Assembly (NCBI RefSeq): GCF_019402665.1
Contig: NZ_VSST01000037.1
Coordinates: forward strand, 247,326-311,325
Length of the DNA stretch: 64,000 nucleotides
Direction of reading: 5' to 3'
Origin: Bradyrhizobium canariense
GTDB lineage: Bacteria; Pseudomonadota; Alphaproteobacteria; Rhizobiales; Xanthobacteraceae
Shown: positions 32,541 through 41,875 of the stretch, piece by piece
How positions within the stretch are numbered: the stretch's first letter is position 1
Layout: every line of letters starts with the position of its first letter
Program-made: the position numbers and the translations under genes
The notes under the pieces: generated by a model
What the model was told of the DNA's origin: nothing
What the model saw: only the letters and a program-made list of their open reading frames with translations
Database searches by the model: none

Positions 32541-33020
32541 TCACCGCTGTTGCTTGGTGGGCTCGTCTTCGTCCCGCTGGCTCGGACTGGATGAATCGGC
32601 GACTGGGTTTCCGTCGGTCCAGTCGACGCCGAATTCGTCGAGCCCGTCGGCGAGCAGATCGCCCAGCATCGGCTCACCGAGCAGATAATGCGCCGTCTCG
32701 CGCCGGGGACTGCGATACTCGGCGCGCGCCTCCACCGCGCGTGCGCGCAAATCGTCCCAATCGTCGATCGTGCCGTCGCCGCGGCCGAGCCAGGTCAGTG
32801 TGACGAGATCGATCTGCTCGTCCTCGTTCAAGGCCACGATGAAACTTCCGAGTTCGTTGACGACGGGATCGGAGCCGTCATCCTCGAGGACGTCGACCGC
32901 ATCGTCATCAGTCGCATTCGAGCCGGAATCCGGATCGGAATCCGCCTGCTTGACGTCGAATTCACGCGCCTTTTCGATGATGAAGGCGACCTTCTCCGCG
33001 GAAATCGCAAGCTCTGGCAT
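32541..33020 (-). CDS. DUF3775 domain protein
   Basis: The chosen start gives 159 residues: MPELAISAEKVAFIIEKARE, an acidic linker (DSDPDSGSNATDDDAVDVLE), then DPVVNELGSFIVALNEDEQI, LVTLTWLGRGDGTIDDW and ETAHYLLGEPMLGDLLADGL. This is the DUF3775 pattern. It is strongly acidic, cytosolic and of unknown function. A longer frame runs to 33119, but the methionine at 33020 is where the conserved part begins. It is convergent with the quinone reductase, with 12 bases between stops. Confidence 0.85.
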   Translation of the reverse strand: MPELAISAEKVAFIIEKAREFDVKQADSDPDSGSNATDDDAVDVLEDDGSDPVVNELGSFIVALNEDEQIDLVTLTWLGRGDGTIDDWDDLRARAVEARAEYRSPRRETAHYLLGEPMLGDLLADGLDEFGVDWTDGNPVADSSSPSQRDEDEPTKQQR

Positions 33021-33143
33021 GGCTGGCCCTTTGTCTTTCCCTGGGTTCCCGCGATAACGCCGCACCGCGTCAGATGATCCATTGCGCCTGACGGCGAAAC
33101 TGCGCATGTTCCCCGCCAAAGCAAGAACATGAGGATGCGCCGG

Positions 33144-33992
33144 ATGCAGTGGAAGGTCGGCAGGGTCAAAATCACTGAGGTCGTGGAATTAGAGACGGTC
33201 GGCTCGACCCGCTTCATTCTGCCCTTGGCGAGCAATGCAGAAATCCAGAAGCTGCCTTGGCTGATCCCGCATTTCGCCACCGAAGAGGGCCGGCTGAAAA
33301 TGTCGATCCATTCGCTGCTGGTAGAGACGCCGACGCGCCGCATCGTGGTCGATACCGGGCTTGGCAATGACAAGCAGGGCCGCAACGTCCCGACCTGGAA
33401 CAATCGCACCACGCCGTTCCTGGAGACGATGATTGCGGCGGGCTTTCCCCCTGACAGCATCGATACCGTGCTGTGCACGCATCTTCATGTCGATCATGTC
33501 GGCTGGAACACGAGACTGGTCGACGGCAAATGGGTGCCGACCTTCCCCAACGCGCGCTATGTCTTCGGCAAGACCGAGTATGAGCATTGGCGCGACCATT
33601 CCACCGAGCCGGACAAGTGGGCCGTGTTTGCCGATTCCGTGAAGCCGATCGTCGATGCCGGCCGGGCCGAGTTGGTCGCGAGCGACCACCGGCTCAGCGA
33701 GGAGATCAGCATGATCCCGACCCCCGGCCACAGCCCCGGGCATATGAGCATTCTGATCCAGTCGGACGGCGAGCAGGGACTGCTGACGGGCGACGTTGCC
33801 CATCATCCCTGTCAGATGGCGCATCTCGGCTGGTCCTCGACCGCGGATTCCGACCAAAGCCAGTCGGCGACGACGCGGCGCGAATTGTTCGGCCGGTTTG
33901 CCGACACCCCGACGCTGGTGATCGGCGGGCATTTTTCGGCCGGGCATATCAAGCGGGACAGGGACGCATTCAGGTTCGAGGCGCTGGCCTAG
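33144..33992 (+). CDS. metallo-beta-lactamase-fold hydrolase (lactonase-like), paralogue 1
   Basis: A 282-residue enzyme. The zinc motif CTHLHVDHVGWN (HxHxDH) is at about residues 111-122, followed by WVPTFPNARYVFGKTEYEHW, the later His in PTPGHSPGHMSI and the bridging Asp in LLTGDVAHH. This is the AttM/AiiA-like or alkylsulfatase-like branch of dinuclear zinc hydrolases. It is clearly paralogous to the gene at 36954. Three in-frame ATGs (33129, 33135, 33144) exist; GAGG is best spaced for the last. The possible substrate is a lactone or ester, unproven. Confidence 0.88.
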   Translation: MQWKVGRVKITEVVELETVGSTRFILPLASNAEIQKLPWLIPHFATEEGRLKMSIHSLLVETPTRRIVVDTGLGNDKQGRNVPTWNNRTTPFLETMIAAGFPPDSIDTVLCTHLHVDHVGWNTRLVDGKWVPTFPNARYVFGKTEYEHWRDHSTEPDKWAVFADSVKPIVDAGRAELVASDHRLSEEISMIPTPGHSPGHMSILIQSDGEQGLLTGDVAHHPCQMAHLGWSSTADSDQSQSATTRRELFGRFADTPTLVIGGHFSAGHIKRDRDAFRFEALA

Positions 33993-34121
33993 TCTCGTGC
34001 CCCGGACGAACCTCCCGAATTGAGAGGGCTGCAATGCGCCCCTCTTTGAGCGGTTGAATTTCCCGCCGCCCTGTTCCATGAAGCTGTTCAACCGATCGGT
34101 CCAGTCCAGGGAGAAACGAGA

Positions 34122-34964
34122 ATGAAGCTTGTTCGTTATGGCGAGAAGGGTGCGGAAAAGCCCGGCCTGATCGACAAATCCGGCCAGTTGCGCGACCTTT
34201 CGGCGCATGTGAAGGACCTGACCGGCGAGGCCTATTCGCCCGAGAGCCTGAAGAAGCTGGCGGCGCTCGATCCGGCCTCGCTGCCCGCCGTCTCCGGCAA
34301 GCCGCGGTTCGGCGCCCCCGTCACCGGCATGTCGAAATTCGTGGCGATCGGCCTCAACTACAGCGACCACGCCAAGGAGACCGGCGCGGAGATCCCGAGC
34401 GAGCCGATCATTTTCATGAAGGCCAACACCTCGCTGTCCGGCCCGAACGACGCCGTCGAGAAGCCGCGCGGCTCGACCAAGCTCGACTGGGAGGTCGAGA
34501 TCGCCGCCATCATCGGCACGCACGCAAAATACGTCTCGGAAGCCGACGCGCTCAACCACGTCGCCGGTTACTGCGTCTGCAACGACGTCTCCGAGCGCGC
34601 CTTCCAGATCGAGCGCCTGGGTCAGTGGACCAAGGGCAAGTCGCACGACACGTTCGGCCCGCTCGGCCCCTGGCTCGCCACCAAGGACGAGATCAAGGAC
34701 GTGCAGAACCTGCCGATGTGGCTCGACGTCAACGGTCAGCGCCATCAGACCGGCTCGACCAAGACCATGATCTTCTCGATGGCCAAGTGCATCTCCTATG
34801 TCTCGCAGTTCATGACGCTGCTGCCCGGCGACATCATCACGACGGGCACCCCGCCCGGCGTCGGCCTCGGCATGAAGCCGCCGACCTTCCTCAATGTCGG
34901 CGACGTCATCACGCTCGGAATCGAGGGCCTCGGCGAGCAGCGCCAGGAGATCGTCGCGGCGTAA
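34122..34964 (+). CDS. fumarylacetoacetate hydrolase family protein
   Basis: A 280-residue FAH-fold enzyme. The catalytic core begins GMSKFVAIGLNYSDHAKETG (about 70-89), then PIIFMKANTSLSGPND. The metal ligands are the two Glu in DWEVEIAAIIG (about 126-136) and the Asp in CNDVSERAFQ. The end GDIITTGTPPGVGLGMKPP is a family hallmark. Members cleave or isomerise 2-oxo acids (acylpyruvases, 2-oxo-hept-3-ene-dioate and ureidoglycolate-lyase-like enzymes). GGGAG lies eight bases before the ATG. With the neighbouring GST and hydrolases it may serve breakdown of a ring-cleavage product (inference). Confidence 0.9.
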   Translation: MKLVRYGEKGAEKPGLIDKSGQLRDLSAHVKDLTGEAYSPESLKKLAALDPASLPAVSGKPRFGAPVTGMSKFVAIGLNYSDHAKETGAEIPSEPIIFMKANTSLSGPNDAVEKPRGSTKLDWEVEIAAIIGTHAKYVSEADALNHVAGYCVCNDVSERAFQIERLGQWTKGKSHDTFGPLGPWLATKDEIKDVQNLPMWLDVNGQRHQTGSTKTMIFSMAKCISYVSQFMTLLPGDIITTGTPPGVGLGMKPPTFLNVGDVITLGIEGLGEQRQEIVAA

Positions 34965-34989
34965 GCCGCGATCATCACTGTCGCCACGC

Positions 34990-35076
34990 CGTCATTGCGA
35001 GCGAAGCGAAGCAATCCAGAGATCGTCCGGCGGAGACAGCCTGGATTGCTTCGTCGCTTCGCTCCTCGCAATGACG
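34990..35076. repeat. family A inverted repeat, copy 2
   Basis: CGTCATTGCGAGCGAAGCGA at the left and the complement TCGCAATGACG at the right enclose inner arms GCAATCCAG/CTGGATTGC. It fills the gap between the FAH and GST genes. Confidence 0.9.
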
Positions 35077-35107
35077 AACTAAAACTTTCATTTTTTGGAT
35101 ACTCGCC

Positions 35108-35719
35108 ATGAAGCTCACCTTCTCCCCCGCCTCGCCCTTCGCCCGCAAGGTGCGCATCGCCGCGATCGAGCTCGGGCTGATCGACAAGATCGAGTTCACG
35201 CCGGCAGCCGTCGCGCCCGGCACGGCCAACGAGGACTATTCGAAGATCACGCCGCTGAAGAAGCTACCGGTCCTGATCACCAATGACGGCGACGTTATTT
35301 TGGACTCGTACGTCATCGTCGAATATCTCAACGAGATGGCCGGCGGCAGCCTGATCCCGGACTACGGTCCGCGCCGCTGGAAGGCCAAGACCAATCATGC
35401 CCTGATCAACGGCATGCTCGATTCCATGCTGCTGTGCCGCTACGAGAAGATGGTGCGGCCGCAGGGCCTGCAATGGCAGGCGTGGTCGGACGACCATTGG
35501 AACCGGGCCTGGACCGGAATGGCGCGCTTCGAGAACATGCCCGAGGTGCTGAACGGCCCCTTCGACATCTCGCAGATCGGCCTCGTCTGCGTGCTCGGCT
35601 ATGCCGACTTCCGCTTTGCCGATTGCGGCTGGCGCAAGGCCTATCCGAAGCTCGACGCGTTCCACCAGAAGATGCTGGAGCGGCCCTCCGTGAAGATCTC
35701 GGTGCCGCCGGCGGCGTAG
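35108..35719 (+). CDS. glutathione S-transferase family protein
   Basis: A 203-residue GST. The N-terminal domain reads MKLTFSPASPFARKVRIAAI, with the probable active Ser at residue 6 or 9, then LKKLPVLITNDGDVILDSYV, giving the cis-Pro and DS glutathione loop. The helical domain has KTNHALINGMLDSMLLCRYE. The length is normal. The FAH and GST genes are frequent neighbours in aromatic degradation, where a GST performs the maleylacetoacetate-type cis-trans isomerisation, so an isomerase role is possible. It is separated from FAH by a family A repeat and followed after 21 bases by a serine hydrolase. Confidence 0.9.
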   Translation: MKLTFSPASPFARKVRIAAIELGLIDKIEFTPAAVAPGTANEDYSKITPLKKLPVLITNDGDVILDSYVIVEYLNEMAGGSLIPDYGPRRWKAKTNHALINGMLDSMLLCRYEKMVRPQGLQWQAWSDDHWNRAWTGMARFENMPEVLNGPFDISQIGLVCVLGYADFRFADCGWRKAYPKLDAFHQKMLERPSVKISVPPAA

Positions 35720-35740
35720 TATCGCGACTGCGGGAGAAGG

Positions 35741-36937
35741 ATGATGCGCGATCGCTTCCCCCGCCTCAGCATTCTCGGCGCGAGCCTCATGCTCGCGTTG
35801 ACCGTCTCAACCACTTCCGTGCAAGCCGACGGCATGGTGCCTGGACAGCGAAACCTCGCCTGCGAGCCGCCATCGTCAACCGACGACGGCTGGACGACTG
35901 CGTCGCCCGACAGCGTCGGCATGGACGGCGCAAAACTTTGCGGGATCGCCGCACGACTCGAACAACGCGCGACTTCGGTTCATTCGGTTGTCGTCGCGCG
36001 CCACGGCAAGCTCGTCTTCGAGCAATACTTCGCCGGCTACGATCAACCCTGGGGACAGCCGGAAGGCCAGCACGAATTCACCGCGACGACGAAGCACGAC
36101 ATGCGTTCGGCATCGAAGAGTGTCGTTTCGCTGCTCATCGGTATCGCGATCGATCGCAAGCTGATCGAAGGCGTCGACGAACCTGTGCTCAAATTCTTCC
36201 CCGACCATCAGGCGGTGAAGCAGGCGGGCTGGGAGGCCATCACGCTGCGCCATCTGCTGACGATGTCCTCGGGAATGAAATGGGACGAGGCGCGGGCATG
36301 GACCGATCCGAACAACGACGAGCCGCATCTCACCTTTGAAGCCGATCCGATTGATTATGTGCTCGGAAGGCCGGTCGCCGCGCCGCCGGATGTGCTCTGG
36401 ACCTATAATGGCGGCGGGACTGAACTGCTCGGCAATATCCTTGAACGCGTCTCGGGCAAGCCGCTGGAGACGTTTGCGCGCGAGGCGCTGTTCCAGCGGC
36501 TCGGGATCGCCGATTTCGCGTGGAAGGCCTACCCGAAGAACGGCAAGATCGCGGCGGCCGCCGGCCTGCGCTTGCGTCCGCGAGATGCCGCCAAGCTCGG
36601 CCAGCTCGTGCTCGATCGCGGCCAGTGGAACGGCCAACAAATCGTCTCGGCCGATTGGATTGCACAATCGATCGCACCGCGCTTCCAGGCGATCGGCTAT
36701 TTCGGCGGCACGCTGTTCTACGGCTATCAATGGTGGATGGGCCGCTCGCTGGCCGGCGGGAGGGAAATCAAATGGGTTGGCGCCTTCGGCTGGGGCGGAC
36801 AACGCATTTTCATCGTGCCCGAGCTTGATCTCGTCATGATGACCACCGCTGCCCAATACGGCCAGCCGAAGGAAGGGCTGGCCGCGATCGACGTCCTCTC
36901 CAACATCGTCATTCCATCCGTGCGTGACGCACGCTGA
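35741..36937 (+). CDS. secreted serine hydrolase, beta-lactamase/penicillin-binding-protein-like
   Basis: A 398-residue class C beta-lactamase-fold protein. It has a signal peptide (LGASLMLALTVSTTSVQA, cleavage near residue 29). The SxxK motif SASK puts Ser123 as nucleophile and Lys126 as base, and the YxN motif is in WTYNGGG at about residue 222. A late HxG/KTG equivalent lies in the GAFGWGGQRIF region. Such periplasmic enzymes act as esterases, D-amino-acid peptidases or 6-aminohexanoate-dimer hydrolase-like amidases, so beta-lactam resistance should not be assumed. The next start lies 16 bases downstream, giving an operon with the metallo-hydrolase. Confidence 0.88.
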   Translation: MMRDRFPRLSILGASLMLALTVSTTSVQADGMVPGQRNLACEPPSSTDDGWTTASPDSVGMDGAKLCGIAARLEQRATSVHSVVVARHGKLVFEQYFAGYDQPWGQPEGQHEFTATTKHDMRSASKSVVSLLIGIAIDRKLIEGVDEPVLKFFPDHQAVKQAGWEAITLRHLLTMSSGMKWDEARAWTDPNNDEPHLTFEADPIDYVLGRPVAAPPDVLWTYNGGGTELLGNILERVSGKPLETFAREALFQRLGIADFAWKAYPKNGKIAAAAGLRLRPRDAAKLGQLVLDRGQWNGQQIVSADWIAQSIAPRFQAIGYFGGTLFYGYQWWMGRSLAGGREIKWVGAFGWGGQRIFIVPELDLVMMTTAAQYGQPKEGLAAIDVLSNIVIPSVRDAR

Positions 36938-36953
36938 GTGCAAGGAAGCGAGC

Positions 36954-37823
36954 ATGAGCCTGAAATACGCGGTTGGCGACCTCACCATCCATCGCGTCGT
37001 CGAGCAGGAAACCTCGTTCGTGCCGGCGCTGGAGATGTTGCCGGGGCTGACACCGGAGCTGCTGGCTGAGAACCGGGCGTGGATGAGGCAGGCGAAAGCC
37101 CTGGATGACAGCGACACGTTGATGCTGTGCTTCCAGTCCTATGTGATCAAGACGCCGCACCACACCATTCTGGTCGACAGCTGCATCGGCAACGACAAGC
37201 CGCGGCCGCAGCGTCCGAAATGGAACATGAAGACCGACGACACCTATCTGCGCGGACTCAACGCTGCCGGATTCTCGCCTGACGACATCGACTTCGTGAT
37301 GTGCACGCATCTGCATGTCGATCACGTCGGCTGGAACACGCGGCTGGAGAACGGCCGCTGGGTGCCGACCTTCCCGAAAGCGCGCTACGTCTTCGCCAAG
37401 CAGGAATTCGATCATTGGACCGAGCAGAATGCGAAGGCGGAGGTGCCGCCGTTCGTGGACAGCGTGCTGCCGGTGGTCGAGGCCAAACGCCACGAGCTTG
37501 TCGGCAACGATCACCAGATCGGCGATCACGTTCGTATTCTGCCGACGCCGGGCCACACGCCGGGCCATATCGCCATCACGATGGGACACGGCAAGGACGA
37601 CGCCGTGTTCTCCGGCGACCTCATGCACTCGCCGATCCAGACGCTCTATCCGGAGATGTCGGTGAAATTCGACCTCGATCAGGCCAAGGCGGCAACGACG
37701 CGCCGCAGCTTCCTGGAACGCTATTGCGACACCGACACGCTGTGCTGCACCGCGCATTTCCCCTCGCCGTCGGTAGGAAAGATCCGGCGCAAGGGCAGCG
37801 GCTTCGTCTGCGCGGCGGTGTGA
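36954..37823 (+). CDS. metallo-beta-lactamase-fold hydrolase, paralogue 2
   Basis: A 289-residue dinuclear zinc hydrolase. CTHLHVDHVGWN at about residues 117-128, WVPTFPKARYVFAKQEFDHW just after, PTPGHTPGHIAI and the bridging Asp in VFSGDLMHS give the full ligand set. It is clearly a paralogue of the gene at 33144. AAGGA sits seven bases before ATG 36954, so the frame that opens at 36924 (inside the preceding gene) is not used. Like its paralogue it may hydrolyse a lactone or ester; the substrate is unknown. Confidence 0.88.
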   Translation: MSLKYAVGDLTIHRVVEQETSFVPALEMLPGLTPELLAENRAWMRQAKALDDSDTLMLCFQSYVIKTPHHTILVDSCIGNDKPRPQRPKWNMKTDDTYLRGLNAAGFSPDDIDFVMCTHLHVDHVGWNTRLENGRWVPTFPKARYVFAKQEFDHWTEQNAKAEVPPFVDSVLPVVEAKRHELVGNDHQIGDHVRILPTPGHTPGHIAITMGHGKDDAVFSGDLMHSPIQTLYPEMSVKFDLDQAKAATTRRSFLERYCDTDTLCCTAHFPSPSVGKIRRKGSGFVCAAV

Positions 37824-37838
37824 TCTAGCCGAGATCCC

Positions 37839-37932
37839 GTAGGGTGGGCAAGGCGAAGCGTGCCCACCATGCCAAACGCGTTATAGAATGATGGTGGGCA
37901 CGGCGCGCGAAGCGCGCCTTTGCCCACCCTAC
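37839..37932. repeat. dispersed GTAGGGTGGGCA inverted repeat, copy 1 (family B)
   Basis: GTAGGGTGGGCAAGGCG at the left and TTTGCCCACCCTAC at the right close the element; inner arms GTGCCCACCAT and ATGGTGGGCAC also pair. A second copy is at 49591-49677. Confidence 0.9.
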
Positions 37933-37956
37933 GATTCCACCCGTGTGGAGAAAGCA

Positions 37957-39108
37957 ATGACCAACCTCCCCGAGATCCCTCTCCCCGCCGGCATCCGCTC
38001 ACGCTATGTCGACGATATCAACGGCTTGCGCCTGCATGTGCTGGAGGCAGGCTTCGAGACCAAGGGGCGGCCCTGCATCCTGCTGCTGCACGGCTTTCCC
38101 GAGCTCGCCTTCTCCTGGCGCAAGGTGATGCCGGCGCTCAGCGCGGCCGGCTATCACGTGATCGCCCCGGACCAGCGCGGCTATGGCCGGACGACGGGAT
38201 GGAGTGCGGAGTATGACGGCGACCTCGCGCCGTTTTCGCTCTTCAACCTGGTGCGGGATGCGCTCGGGCTGGTGTCGGCGTTCGGGTACAGGCAAGTCGA
38301 TGTGGTCGGACATGATTTCGGCAGCCCAGTCGCGGCCTGGTGCGCGCTGATGCGGCCCGACGTGTTCCGTTCGGTGACGATGATGAGCGCGCCGTTCGGC
38401 GGAGCGCCGCCGCTGCCGTTCAACACGATCGACGCGCCGGCAAAGCCACCGTCCGAAGACCCCGTGCATCGCGAGCTCGCCGCCTTGCCGCGTCCACGCA
38501 AGCATTATCAGTGGTACTATGCGACACGCCCGGCCAATGCCGACATGCACCGCGCGGCGCAGGGCGTGCATGATTTCCTGCGGGCCTACTATCACCATAA
38601 GAGCGCGGACTGGACCGACAACAAGCCATATCCGCTGAAGTCCTGGTCGGCGAATGAGCTTGCGAAGCTGCCGACCTATTATGTGATGGACCTGAACGAG
38701 ACCATGGCCGAGACGGTCGCAAAGGAGATGCCTTCGCCGTCCGCGATCGCCGCCAATCAATGGCTGCCCGACCGCGAGCTCGGCTACTACAGCGCCGAAT
38801 ATGGCCGCACTGGATTCCAGGGCGGCCTGCAATGGTATCGCTGCGGCACATCGGGTGCGTTCAACAACCAGCTCCAGTTGCTAGCCGGCCGCACCATCGA
38901 CGTCCCCTCCTGCTTCATCTCGGGCAAGCAGGATTGGGGCACCTACCAGCGTCCCGGCGTGTTCGAGGCCATGCAGGCGCGGGCCTGCACGAAGCTGCTC
39001 GGCTGCCACCTCGTCGACGGCGCCGGTCACTGGGTGCAGCAGGAGCAGCGGGCCGAGGTAAGCCGACTGCTACTCGATTTCCTAGCAAAGAGCCGCGGCG
39101 TGGTTTGA
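37957..39108 (+). CDS. epoxide hydrolase-like alpha/beta-hydrolase
   Basis: A 383-residue alpha/beta-hydrolase. The oxyanion motif HGFPELAFSWRKVMPAL is at about residues 45-61, with DQRGYGRTTGW after it. The nucleophile elbow VVGHDFGSPVAAW has Asp at about residue 119 in the position used by epoxide hydrolases and haloalkane dehalogenases. Tyr residues in the cap and the final His in GAGHWVQQEQ complete the pattern. It would open an epoxide by water attack. GGAG before ATG 37957 fixes the start; the upstream frame lies within a repeat. It stands alone between repeat B and mbfA. Confidence 0.88.
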   Translation: MTNLPEIPLPAGIRSRYVDDINGLRLHVLEAGFETKGRPCILLLHGFPELAFSWRKVMPALSAAGYHVIAPDQRGYGRTTGWSAEYDGDLAPFSLFNLVRDALGLVSAFGYRQVDVVGHDFGSPVAAWCALMRPDVFRSVTMMSAPFGGAPPLPFNTIDAPAKPPSEDPVHRELAALPRPRKHYQWYYATRPANADMHRAAQGVHDFLRAYYHHKSADWTDNKPYPLKSWSANELAKLPTYYVMDLNETMAETVAKEMPSPSAIAANQWLPDRELGYYSAEYGRTGFQGGLQWYRCGTSGAFNNQLQLLAGRTIDVPSCFISGKQDWGTYQRPGVFEAMQARACTKLLGCHLVDGAGHWVQQEQRAEVSRLLLDFLAKSRGVV

Positions 39109-39132
39109 CCCGGGAACCCAAGCGCCCTATAT

Positions 39133-39153
39133 AGTTTAGAATTGTTCTAAACT
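39133..39153. promoter_or_regulatory. iron control element (ICE), Irr binding site of mbfA
   Basis: AGTTTAGAA and TTCTAAACT are exact complements around TTG, matching the rhizobial ICE consensus. It overlaps a TATATA at 39128-39133 that may be the -10 region and ends 17 bases before the GTG start, a geometry that suits repression. Irr control of mbfA is established in Bradyrhizobium and Agrobacterium. Confidence 0.9.
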
Positions 39154-39170
39154 AATCAGACAGGGCCGCC

Positions 39171-40142
<972 letters not shown>

Positions 40143-40148
40143 GACGTT

Positions 40149-40250
40149 GTCATGCCCCGGCTTGACCGGGGCATCCAGTACGCCGCGACCTCTCCGCGTC
40201 CGATCGGCGCCGGTGGAATACTGGATCGCCCGGTCAAGCCGGGCGATGAC
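40149..40250. repeat. dispersed GTCATGCCCCGGCTTGACC inverted repeat (family D)
   Basis: The left arm GTCATGCCCCGGCTTGACC and the right arm GGTCAAGCCGGGCGATGAC are nearly complementary, with ATCCAGTA and TACTGGAT as inner arms. It starts seven bases after the mbfA stop and could act as its terminator. Confidence 0.85.
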
Positions 40251-40373
40251 TGCGAGTGGGTGCTTGGCTCACCGCGTTCCGTCTTGCTCACATGTCAATC
40301 GCGATCAAACGGCGGTTGCGGTGCTGGGCCAAACTGCGCATCATCGTTCGACAAGAAGAACAGGAGATGCGCC

Positions 40374-41846
40374 ATGGCCAAATCCGAATGGAGCTTCAAG
40401 AGCGCGGTCGAACTGTCGGCCGCGTTGACCGCCAAGAAGGTTTCCGCGGTCGAGCTCACCCGCGATGCGATCGATCGCATCGAACGGCACGACGGCAAGG
40501 TCAATGCGATCTGCGTGCGGGATTTTGATCGCGCGCTGGACGCCGCACGCGAGGCGGACGCCGCATTGGCGCGCGGCGAGCGCAAGCCGCTGCTCGGCCT
40601 GCCGATGACGATCAAGGAATCCTTCAACATCGCCGGCCTGCCCACGAGCTGGGGCTGGACGCCGCAGAAAGATTTCAAGCCGGCGGACGACGCGCTGTCG
40701 ATCGCCCGGGTGAAGGAGGCCGGTGGCGTTATCCTCGGCAAAACCAACGTGCCCGTGGGGTTAGCTGATTGGCAGAGCTACAACGAGATCTACGGCACGA
40801 CGAACAATCCATTCGATCTCGGCCGCACGCCGGGTGGCTCGTCGGGCGGCTCGTCTGCGGCGCTGGCGGCAGGCTACGGACCACTCTCGCTCGGGTCCGA
40901 CATCGGCGGCTCGCTGCGCGTGCCCGCCTTCCACTGCGGGGTCTATGCGCACAAGCCGACCTACAATCTCTGTCCAACGCGCGGCCACACGCCGCCGCCC
41001 TTTCCGGCCATCCCGATGGAGCGCGACATGGCGGTGATCGGTCCGATGGCGCGGAGCGCAGTCGACCTGCCCCTGCTCCTGGACGTGATGGCAGGCCCCG
41101 ATCCGTTGGACCTGGGCATCGGATACAAGCTCGCGCTGCCGGAGGCGCGACACCGCGCGCTGAAGGATTTCCGCGTGCTGGTGATCGACAGCCATCCGCT
41201 GCTGCCTGCGAATGCCGATATTCGCAGCACGATCGAGAAGCTGGCGAAACAATTGGCGGGCGCAGGTGCAAGCATCACGCGGGAAAGCCCTCTGTTTCCC
41301 GACTTCACCGATGCCTCTCGCCTCTACATGCGCATGCTGATGAGCTTCCTCGGCGCCTTCCTTCCGCCGGACGATCTCGCGGGCGCGCGTGCCGGTGCAG
41401 CGCAGCTCTCGCCCGACGACAAGAGCCTCGCTGCCGAACGGCTGCGTGGTATCACCAGCACGCATCAGGCCTGGGTATTCGACGAAGGCGCCCGCGCCGG
41501 CCTACGCGCGCAATGGCGACACCTGTTCAGGACATTCGATGCGGTGATCTGTCCGATCATGCCCACGCCGGCCTATCCGCATGATCATTCGCCGGAGCAG
41601 GAAAAGCGCCGGATCAATATCGACGGCAAGGACCACGCCTATCCGGACCAGCTTGCGTGGCCCGGCATTGCCACGCTGACGGGCCTGCCGGCAACGGCTG
41701 TTCCACTCGGCCTGTCGAAGGACGGGCTGCCGGTCGGCGTGCAGATCATCGGGCCCTTCCTCGAGGACCGGACGCCGCTCAAGCTCGCCGAGCTGATCGA
41801 ACTCGAGTTCGGCGGGTTCGTGCCGCCGAAGATGTTCGACGATTGA
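40374..41846 (+). CDS. amidase (amidase signature family)
   Basis: A 490-residue amidase-signature enzyme. The Ser-cisSer-Lys triad is present: Lys in LPMTIKESFN (about residue 80), the Gly/Ser-rich GRTPGGSSGGSSAALAAGYG (about 150-169) with the cis-Ser, and the nucleophile Ser in GSDIGGSLRVPA (about 178-189). It hydrolyses an amide to acid and ammonia, with broad possible substrates. The ATG at 40374 follows CAGGAGAT at good spacing; the frame upstream to 40152 runs through the repeat and is not used. It is not obviously linked to an adjacent transporter. Confidence 0.9.
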   Translation: MAKSEWSFKSAVELSAALTAKKVSAVELTRDAIDRIERHDGKVNAICVRDFDRALDAAREADAALARGERKPLLGLPMTIKESFNIAGLPTSWGWTPQKDFKPADDALSIARVKEAGGVILGKTNVPVGLADWQSYNEIYGTTNNPFDLGRTPGGSSGGSSAALAAGYGPLSLGSDIGGSLRVPAFHCGVYAHKPTYNLCPTRGHTPPPFPAIPMERDMAVIGPMARSAVDLPLLLDVMAGPDPLDLGIGYKLALPEARHRALKDFRVLVIDSHPLLPANADIRSTIEKLAKQLAGAGASITRESPLFPDFTDASRLYMRMLMSFLGAFLPPDDLAGARAGAAQLSPDDKSLAAERLRGITSTHQAWVFDEGARAGLRAQWRHLFRTFDAVICPIMPTPAYPHDHSPEQEKRRINIDGKDHAYPDQLAWPGIATLTGLPATAVPLGLSKDGLPVGVQIIGPFLEDRTPLKLAELIELEFGGFVPPKMFDD

Positions 41847-41875
41847 TGCGTTCGTCGTTGCGACGGCGCGCCAGG

